From NCBI GenBank assembly GCA_002393195.1, contig DGIK01000158.1, positions 2,194-30,913 of the forward strand: a stretch of DNA of 28,720 nucleotides, in the 5' to 3' direction. The notes below the pieces were generated by a model that was not told where the DNA came from, did not search any database, and was given only the letters and a program-made list of their open reading frames with translations. Shown piece after piece: positions 23,607-28,720 of the stretch (position 1 is the stretch's first letter; each line of letters begins with the position of its first letter). Both the position numbers and the translations under genes were made by a program. This DNA is from Bacteroidales bacterium UBA3824 (GTDB lineage Bacteria > Bacteroidota > Bacteroidia > Bacteroidales > UBA3824).

Positions 23607-26600
23607 ATGAAAATGAAAAATAGTTTATTTTGGGGAATTGAAGAATATAGGGTAGGGGATTCGCTGCCCTGCCGCGATGATGAGATGCGTAAACTTTGGG
23701 TGATGCTCGATAGCAATTCTGCCAACATCCTGCGTTCCGCGCCCAAGACAGGCAAGACATCGCTCGTAAACGTCGCCACCGCGCCCGAATATTTGGAAAA
23801 GCGCAACGCCGTGGCGGTCAGGTTCAATATTCCAAAATTCCACTTTGGCGACAAAGTGCTTGAAAAACAACTCGTTGCCATCATCAATACGATGTGCGAC
23901 AAGCCCACCTACCTCGACCTTGCGTTTGAGGACGATGGCTCGTTGTGGTATGCCGCCAAAAAATTGCAAGCCAATTACAAGGACAGAAAAAATTTTTATT
24001 TCATTTTCGACGATTTCGACAATTATTTCACATACGGCGAGGCGGCGCGGCGAGAGTTTGCGGCGTCGCTCGCACGGCTTGCCAACGGCGAAGTGCCCAA
24101 CAAGGTTTCTGACAAACTCCAAGAGATAATGATGGGCGAAAGCGACATTCCGCTGCCTCAGGATGGTATGATGCTGTTGATAGAGCCGCCCAAAGTGTCG
24201 CTGCTTTTTGTGGTTGACAATTCGTCTTATCCGTTGCTCTCGCAGTTGTGCGATTATATCCCCAACATCTTCAAAAATACATTGGAGTTGCAGCCCTTTG
24301 ACGTGGAATCCGCCAAAATCGCCGTGCCTCTCATCGCCAGCGAGCCTCACGACAATCTGCCCCCGATAGCCGTGGAGCCGACCGCCGTGGAATACATTGT
24401 GTCGCATTTTGCGGCGAGTGGCGGCATAGTAAATCCTGGACTTTTGCGCAACGCCGTCCTCTACATCCGTCGTGAGGCTAAGGGCTTCGATACGTTGACA
24501 CTTCCGATGGTTGAGATTTCTGAATATTTCAAGGTTTCATATTACGATGAGGCAATGTCTGGCATCGCCGACGATACGCGGCGCAGTGCGCTGTTGTCGT
24601 TTGCCGTTGGCGAAATGGTGGTGGATGGCGAGTCGCAACCATTGCCGGCATACCGTGGCAAGGCAATCGCGCAATACAACGTTGTGGACGACGACCTCGA
24701 TTTTATGGAGTCGCATTACGTATTCAAATCCAAAATCACCGACGATGGCAGAATATTTTATCAACCATTCAGCGGAGACATTTTCGGTCGTTTGAAGGGC
24801 GTGGAGTTGGAGTGCGGACGGCTCGTCCGCCAAACTGAAAATCAATCGCAAGTTCCACAGGCGAGACCGCTTGCAAATTTCGCAATTCAACCGAAACCGC
24901 ATGGTGTGTCAACTGCCAGTCAATCGCAGGCGAAGCCGCCTGCACTCCACGGGACATCGAGCCGCGCAATGATGGCGGCGTTTGCTGTTGTGACGTTGTT
25001 GAGCCTTGCGACGGTTTTGCTGGCATTTTCATTGAAGGGCGACGCAGAGCGCAATGCCAATGCCGCCAAGAGCAATATGATTTCCGCCTTCGCGTTCCAA
25101 AAATTGGAAACCGACCCTACATTCAGCCTTCGACTTGCGCAGAGGGCTATCAAACTCGACAGTTGCAATACTCAGGCTTACAGCGCGTTATTAAATTCAT
25201 TCTACAATACCGACATTTTTTACAACATTTCGGGCAATATTGAGGGACACGTCATCAAGGCAGAGATTTCTAATAATGGCAATTATGTAATGACCTACAT
25301 CAAAGATGCCGTCAACGACCGTTTTGCGGCGCGTATTCTCTACGAAAACGGCGATATGCTTGTGGAGATTCCGCACCACAGCGAAATTACTTCCATCTCG
25401 ATGTCGCCCGACTACAAAAAAATCCTCACCACGTCATACGACAGCACGGCGCGTGTCTATGACCTGCGCGGCAGATTGCTTTCAGAAATTCGCGGACACA
25501 AGGCTATCATTTGGACGGCAGACTTTGCGCCCGACGGCAAGACAATACTCACCGCCGGCAGCGATTTCAATGTGATGGTTTGGGACAGCGTTGGCAATGA
25601 AATTTCTACGCTAAGAGGACACGATTTTGATGTGTATTGTGCAAAATTTTCGCCCGACGGCACCCGAATCATTTCGTCGAGCGGCGACAATACGGCGCGA
25701 TTGTGGACGATTGACGGCAAAGAATGTAAAGTATTGACAATCAGAGAAAATGCAGAATTTTCAGTGTCGTTGGTCAATCAGGCTGTTTTCTCGCCCGACG
25801 GCAAATACATCCTCCTTGCTGCCAACGATTACCGCAACAAAAATCACCGTGCGCGGCTCTGGGATTTGGACGGCAACGAGCTTATTACTTTTAGCGGACA
25901 CGACGACTGGATCAATTCGGTTGGGTTTTCGGCGGACGGCAAACACATCATCACATCGAGCCGCGACAAGATTGTGAGAGTTTTTGCGCTCAGTGGCGCG
26001 TTAGAAAAAGAATTGAAGGGGCATAGTTCCAATGTTTGGTCGGCATCATTTAAGCCTGACAATCAGACCATTGTAACTGTTGGCGACGACCATACTATCC
26101 GCACGTGGAGCATCGGAAAGCGTTTTGAGAGCTACGAAAAAGCGAAGAATGTAAGTTTTGCCGGTTTTTCGCCCAACGGCTTGAATATCATAGTTGTGCA
26201 AGATTCAACGGCTCAGTCGTGGAATTTGACGGGCGACGTCGTGGCTACTTTTGCGGGGCATCACGCCAACATTTTGACGTCGCGTTTTTCGCCTGACGGT
26301 TCGATGGTTTTGACGGCTTGCAAGGACGGCACGGCGTGTTTATGGAAGGCCGACGGAACGCTTGTTAACGCTTATAATGAGCACAAAGCCACCGCAAATG
26401 ATGCAATTTTCACCTGCGACGGTACATACGTAATCACTATTTCCGACGATTCTACGGCTATTATCCACAATCTCGCTACCAACGCCGTGAATGTCATCCG
26501 CGAAAACAATGGAATTACGGCTGTCTGCCCGGCGCCCGAACCCAATGTATTTGCAATCGGCGACGCCAATGGCGACGTGTCGGTTTGTGATGTGTCAGGA

Positions 26601-27077
26601 CAGGTTTTGCGGACGTTTCACGGACACGATGCGCGGGTCAATTCGGTGGCGTTTTCGTATGATGGAAAGTTCATTGTGTCGTCCTCATCCGACGAAACCG
26701 CCGTCCTGTGGGACAATCTCGGTCAGCGTCAATACACATTCCGTGGCTATGAAAACAAGGTAAATTCTGCCGTTTTCTCGCCCGACGGCAAATACATCCT
26801 CACAACCTCCGACGACGGTTTCGCCCGCCTGTGGACCATTGACGGCAAGGATATTATGGATTTCCAACATGACGGAATGGTGAAACAAGCGGTATTTTCG
26901 CCCGATGGCAAATATATGCTCGCCGTCTTCCGCAGCGACACCGGCTTAAAAACCTTAAAACTCCGTATGCTCACCCCCGACGGCATCACCAAACACATCG
27001 ACCAACTCGACCTCTACGGCACAGTCTGGCAGCCCGACGAGGAAACAATGAAGAAATACGGAATTGAGAAGGAGTGA
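23607..27077 (+). CDS. STAND-type ATPase with one membrane segment and 14 WD40 repeats
   Basis: A 1156-residue protein from ATG 23607 (ATG 23613 is also possible; an in-frame TTG at 23562 is less likely). The N-terminal NTPase has Walker A APKTGKTS (about 45-52) and Walker B YFIFDDFDNY (about 131-140), followed by a helical region, as in novel STAND ATPases. A linker rich in Gln, Pro and Ala leads to a single membrane segment (about 455-476), then a helical stretch with FSLRLAQRAIKLDS, typical of STAND-WD40 proteins. From about residue 540 I count 14 WD40 repeats with FSPDGKYILTTS-type motifs, enough for two seven-bladed propellers. Such proteins act as sensor-switches in signalling or immunity. 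The role here is inferred. Confidence 0.88.
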   Translation: MKMKNSLFWGIEEYRVGDSLPCRDDEMRKLWVMLDSNSANILRSAPKTGKTSLVNVATAPEYLEKRNAVAVRFNIPKFHFGDKVLEKQLVAIINTMCDKPTYLDLAFEDDGSLWYAAKKLQANYKDRKNFYFIFDDFDNYFTYGEAARREFAASLARLANGEVPNKVSDKLQEIMMGESDIPLPQDGMMLLIEPPKVSLLFVVDNSSYPLLSQLCDYIPNIFKNTLELQPFDVESAKIAVPLIASEPHDNLPPIAVEPTAVEYIVSHFAASGGIVNPGLLRNAVLYIRREAKGFDTLTLPMVEISEYFKVSYYDEAMSGIADDTRRSALLSFAVGEMVVDGESQPLPAYRGKAIAQYNVVDDDLDFMESHYVFKSKITDDGRIFYQPFSGDIFGRLKGVELECGRLVRQTENQSQVPQARPLANFAIQPKPHGVSTASQSQAKPPALHGTSSRAMMAAFAVVTLLSLATVLLAFSLKGDAERNANAAKSNMISAFAFQKLETDPTFSLRLAQRAIKLDSCNTQAYSALLNSFYNTDIFYNISGNIEGHVIKAEISNNGNYVMTYIKDAVNDRFAARILYENGDMLVEIPHHSEITSISMSPDYKKILTTSYDSTARVYDLRGRLLSEIRGHKAIIWTADFAPDGKTILTAGSDFNVMVWDSVGNEISTLRGHDFDVYCAKFSPDGTRIISSSGDNTARLWTIDGKECKVLTIRENAEFSVSLVNQAVFSPDGKYILLAANDYRNKNHRARLWDLDGNELITFSGHDDWINSVGFSADGKHIITSSRDKIVRVFALSGALEKELKGHSSNVWSASFKPDNQTIVTVGDDHTIRTWSIGKRFESYEKAKNVSFAGFSPNGLNIIVVQDSTAQSWNLTGDVVATFAGHHANILTSRFSPDGSMVLTACKDGTACLWKADGTLVNAYNEHKATANDAIFTCDGTYVITISDDSTAIIHNLATNAVNVIRENNGITAVCPAPEPNVFAIGDANGDVSVCDVSGQVLRTFHGHDARVNSVAFSYDGKFIVSSSSDETAVLWDNLGQRQYTFRGYENKVNSAVFSPDGKYILTTSDDGFARLWTIDGKDIMDFQHDGMVKQAVFSPDGKYMLAVFRSDTGLKTLKLRMLTPDGITKHIDQLDLYGTVWQPDEETMKKYGIEKE

Positions 27078-27082
27078 GGAAA

Positions 27083-27991
27083 TCATTTATTCCTCGGATG
27101 GTACGTCATTATGGCATCTCTGAGGAAATTGTTGTCTAAGTGCGTGTAGATTTCAGTGGTTTGGATTGATTCGTGGCCGAGCATTTCCTGGACGGCGCGG
27201 AGGTCTGCGCCGCCTTCCACGAGGTGCGTTGCAAATGAATGTCGGAATGTGTGCGGGCTTACGTTTTTGTGGATGTTGGCCTTTTGACAGAGGTTTTTGA
27301 CGATTGTGAAAATCATCACGCGGGTCAGTTGACGGCCGCGACGGTTGAGGAACAGAAAATCTTTGTTTTCATTGTTGATGGCGAGGTGGCAGCGCATCTG
27401 TTCAATATAAAATCCAATGTATTTCAATGCCGATGCCGAAATTGGAACAAGACGAGTTTTGTCGCCCTTGCCGGTGATTTTTATGAATCCTTCGTCGGGG
27501 TGTATGTCGTAGGTTTTGAGGTTGATGAGTTCCGATACGCGCAACCCGCAACTATAAAGCGTTTCAATGATTGCCCTGTTGCGCTCGCCCTCAAATTGAG
27601 ACAAGTCAATTGCGCCTTCTATTGCGTCGATTTCTTCAACGGTGAGCACTGTCGGCAGGTTCATTTCGAGTTTTGGGGTTGACAATAGGTATGCCGGGCT
27701 TTCGGCGACCTTGCCCTCCGCGAGTAGAAACAGATAAAAATGTTTGACACCGCTCAAAATCCGCGCCTGCGACCTTGCGCTCAATCCAATCTCCGCCGTC
27801 CACGCCAAAAATTTTGACAAGTCGTCGAGCGTGAGCATATCGAGGTTGCGGTCTCCAAGATAAAACTCATCATAATACATCAACTTCTCCATGTCGTGCC
27901 GATAAGCGTCGATGCTATTCTCAGCCATCGACCGCTCCAACGCGAGGTACTCGTAGAAATCTTCGGCGTAATTTGTATTGACGACGTTCAT
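27083..27991 (-). CDS. xerD: Tyrosine recombinase XerD
   Basis: A 302-residue site-specific recombinase. The N-terminal SAM-like DNA-binding domain (YLALERSMAENSIDAYRHD) is followed by the catalytic domain with R151 in CGLRVSEL, Lys in GKGDKTRLVP, H-x-x-R in SPHTFRHSFATH, His in LGHESIQTTEIYTH and the nucleophilic Tyr in the same segment. Length and motifs match the chromosomal XerD that resolves dimers at dif, rather than a phage or integron integrase. The gene converges with the STAND gene, with 5 bases between the two stop codons. A TATCTTTG box lies just upstream of the start. No dif-like site was identified. Confidence 0.9.
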   Translation of the reverse strand: MNVVNTNYAEDFYEYLALERSMAENSIDAYRHDMEKLMYYDEFYLGDRNLDMLTLDDLSKFLAWTAEIGLSARSQARILSGVKHFYLFLLAEGKVAESPAYLLSTPKLEMNLPTVLTVEEIDAIEGAIDLSQFEGERNRAIIETLYSCGLRVSELINLKTYDIHPDEGFIKITGKGDKTRLVPISASALKYIGFYIEQMRCHLAINNENKDFLFLNRRGRQLTRVMIFTIVKNLCQKANIHKNVSPHTFRHSFATHLVEGGADLRAVQEMLGHESIQTTEIYTHLDNNFLRDAIMTYHPRNK

Positions 27992-28010
27992 TTTGCTGTT
28001 GTTTTGGGTG

Positions 28011-28018
28011 CAAAGATA
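28011..28018 (-). promoter_or_regulatory. -7 promoter element for xerD
   Basis: The reverse strand reads TATCTTTG, matching TAnnTTTG, 19 bases before the xerD ATG. No good TTTG is seen at the usual distance upstream, so the -33 part is unclear. Confidence 0.5.
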
Positions 28019-28031
28019 GCAAAATATTTTA

Positions 28032-28720
28032 TTAAAATCCCGGAAAACTCGTTACTTCCTTCACTTTTATGTCGGGAAACGAATTTACAATCTGTATCTT
28101 GATGTCGGCGAAGGATGAATTTGTTTCTTGAAATTTGCCGCACTTATCGGGGAATGAGGTTACTTTTTGAATTTTCAAATCGGGGAACGAATTGACAATC
28201 TGCACCTTCAAGTCCGGGAACGAGTTTACAATCTTATATTTGCCGTATAGTTTGTATGTCTTGCCGTTTTTGGTGATTGTGCAGTTTTTTTTGTCAACAA
28301 TAAGACCTGACGAGAGTTTGTAAGTGTCGGGCGGTGTGATGTCGCTGTTGTCGGTCGTCTGTCCCGTCATTGGAAGTTTGTGGTTGATTCTCAAGTACTC
28401 ATACATTTCTGGCGTTACATAATGCGCCGTCAATGTGATGTCGTAGTCGAGGTCGTAAATCATATCGAAATTCTCTCCATTCCATTCCCATTCCAAAAAT
28501 TTCATATCCTTTGAGTCAGGTAGCAACGGCAATTCATCGTTTTTGATGTACGAATATTTTTCTTTTTCAATCGGTTCGGGCATAATGCCGTAATCGTTTT
28601 CAAATGAGATTGTTATGTACTCAACATTTGTAATTGCAAACAACAATTTCACTTTGCCAAATTCCGCATAACTTCCTGGCTCGAATGATTCGCCACTGCT
28701 GTCAGCCTTGGTGTTCCATT
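28032..28720 (-). CDS. Hypothetical protein with C-terminal septoil-knot-like repeat (partial, N-terminus beyond window)
   Basis: The frame is open to the window edge: upstream of the GTG at 28652 it continues as WNTKADSSGESFEPGSYAEF, so the true start lies outside and the GTG is not needed as a start. The visible protein has at least 229 residues. The last 70 residues consist of six short units of 11-13 residues: KIVNSFPDLKVQ, IVNSFPDLKIQ, KVTSFPDKCGKFQ, ETNSSFADIKIQ, IVNSFPDIKVK and EVTSFPGF. This strand-turn period, with D-L/I-K-V/I, resembles the 7(1) septoil knot (DUF6150) family of Bacteroidota. The assignment is by pattern recognition. The preceding region (about 20-150) is unrecognised. 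Confidence 0.65.
   Translation of the reverse strand, partial: WNTKADSSGESFEPGSYAEFGKVKLLFAITNVEYITISFENDYGIMPEPIEKEKYSYIKNDELPLLPDSKDMKFLEWEWNGENFDMIYDLDYDITLTAHYVTPEMYEYLRINHKLPMTGQTTDNSDITPPDTYKLSSGLIVDKKNCTITKNGKTYKLYGKYKIVNSFPDLKVQIVNSFPDLKIQKVTSFPDKCGKFQETNSSFADIKIQIVNSFPDIKVKEVTSFPGF

Noticed and set aside
27083..27991. Recombinase as an integrase of a mobile island covering the STAND genes
   Set aside because: Length and motifs match chromosomal XerD, and no attachment-site repeats or other mobility genes were seen.

Overview
The window looks like chromosomal DNA from a member of the Bacteroidota, probably close to the Bacteroidales. Three things in the sequence point there. Several intergenic regions carry the Bacteroidota promoter pattern (TTTG, a 19-21 base spacer, TAnnTTTG). 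A lipoprotein has acidic residues straight after its lipobox cysteine (C-GDDDD), the Bacteroidota surface-export signal. The gene families present (GxxExxY, DUF4143 ATPases, MtaB, PKD-domain secreted proteins, septoil-knot-like repeats) are common in that phylum. I cannot name a genus. Housekeeping genes (tex, miaB, mtaB, xerD) are mixed with accessory genes. No rRNA, tRNA, CRISPR array or transposase was recognised, and no stretch over 300 bases lacks a gene.

Left part (1-4756, minus strand): the N-terminal part of tex; a GxxExxY gene enclosed by inverted AT-rich repeats and GC-rich palindromes; an exported lipoprotein; and an ATPase plus HNH nuclease pair resembling the Septu anti-phage system. 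The ATPase, nuclease and lipoprotein genes are tightly packed and may be one transcript.

Second part (4886-10634, plus strand): a receiver-PAS-adenylate cyclase protein, then miaB and mtaB almost without gaps, then a 33-base tandem repeat array carrying a promoter for an AAA_14/DUF4143 ATPase.

Third part (10672-18048): two tandem secreted PKD-domain paralogues, the first cut short by a single nonsense codon; then, on the minus strand, two methyl-accepting chemotaxis receptors followed by a HAD hydrolase, probably one operon. The second receptor ends in a possible CheR-binding pentapeptide.

Fourth part (18187-27077, plus strand): an orphan antitoxin with the decayed end of its toxin; an FAD-dependent oxidoreductase; a YbjN-like protein; a cytoplasmic HtrA-type protease fused to a zinc ribbon and a second YbjN-like domain; a lipoprotein; and a large STAND-type ATPase with one membrane segment and 14 WD40 repeats. 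The protease-YbjN-STAND neighbourhood is the best candidate for an undescribed system: it resembles the architecture of NTPase-controlled conflict systems, with a sensor propeller, a switch ATPase and a protease effector.

Right end (27083-28720, minus strand): xerD and a partial gene whose C-terminus is a short-period beta repeat resembling the septoil knot family.
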